Positions 63,921 to 64,000 of a DNA stretch of 64,000 bases are shown here, in pieces. The stretch covers positions 13,224,501 through 13,288,500 of the forward strand of contig JAYKKI010000032.1 in assembly GCA_039881145.1 (NCBI GenBank). The letters run 5' to 3'. This DNA comes from Druceiella hillmani. Lineage: Eukaryota; Arthropoda; Insecta; Lepidoptera; Hepialidae. How positions within the stretch are numbered: the stretch's first letter is position 1; every line of letters starts with the position of its first letter. The notes beneath the pieces are model-generated. The model was not told where the DNA came from. It saw nothing but the letters and a program-made list of their open reading frames with translations, and did not search any database. The position numbers were made by a program, and so were the translations under genes.

Positions 63921-64000
63921 AATTAATTGAAACGAAGTGATGTAGTATTATTTCTACTTTCTTTAATTTCTTTATCACGACCTAGGTTTCGTTGTATTAC
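63921..64000 (-). mobile_element. Penelope-like element terminal arm, cut by the window edge
   Basis: aattaattgaaacgaagtga, then gtagtattatttctactttc, then cacgacctaggtttcgttgt matches the left arms of the other PLE copies. The outermost ~60 bp tip (gaatatatttggcg...) is absent. The visible part of the minus-strand ribozyme (GAAA, ACC-TA-GGT, C, GTG) is intact. The CTGAAGA half lies beyond the window. Confidence 0.85.

Overview
The window looks like AT-rich nuclear DNA from an arthropod, most likely an insect. There are no operons or densely packed genes. Introns, tRNA-derived SINE sequence, PIF/Harbinger, Penelope-like (PLE) and LINE remnants, long (TA)n tracts and many private tandem arrays are all visible. 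I could not name a species. No intact host protein-coding gene is supported: apart from transposon-derived pieces, the open frames are short, AT-driven or broken.

Layout. 1-1115: decayed, once-spliced copy of an uncharacterised arthropod protein family. 1776-2250: short tandem duplications. 2431-3646: 1.2-kb PLE 3' end with inverted arms, a GIY-YIG reading frame, a hammerhead-ribozyme motif and a 9-bp target duplication. 3890-4085: isolated GC-rich patch. 4.1-12.7 kb: mostly featureless, with (TA)n tracts, one diverged duplication and one inverted-repeat pair. 12.7-15.6 kb: a satellite-like array, a telomere-like degenerate repeat and a 43-bp tandem. 16.79-20.45 kb: PIF/Harbinger transposon with TAA target duplications. 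It holds a transposase pseudogene on + and a divergent accessory-protein exon on -, and was later invaded by a mini-PLE and a tRNA-derived SINE. 20.5-33 kb: sparse, with dispersed repeats, a third PLE copy and a LINE fragment. 33.1-37.2 kb: several tandem arrays and a MITE with ~45-bp terminal inverted repeats. 37.2-48.9 kb: foldbacks, a mini-PLE, minisatellites, a LINE 3' end abutting (TA)n, a 190-bp array and a TIR element. 49-64 kb: sparse, with another mini-PLE, a 31-bp hairpin, a 40-bp minisatellite and the start of a sixth PLE copy cut by the window edge.

The most coherent system is the PLE family. Six related insertions are present, at least five with matching target duplications of 7-12 bp. 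All complete copies have two head-to-head arms built from the element's terminal sequence. Three of them are only 212-250 bp and lack coding sequence, so they look non-autonomous. The arms carry a compact hammerhead ribozyme motif (CTGAAGA core, GAAA, 3-bp stem III, GTC or GTT cleavage triplet). In two copies one arm keeps the core and the other has lost it. Two short copies share the same arm-to-arm junction palindrome, which suggests they were copied from one mobile source rather than formed by independent deletions.
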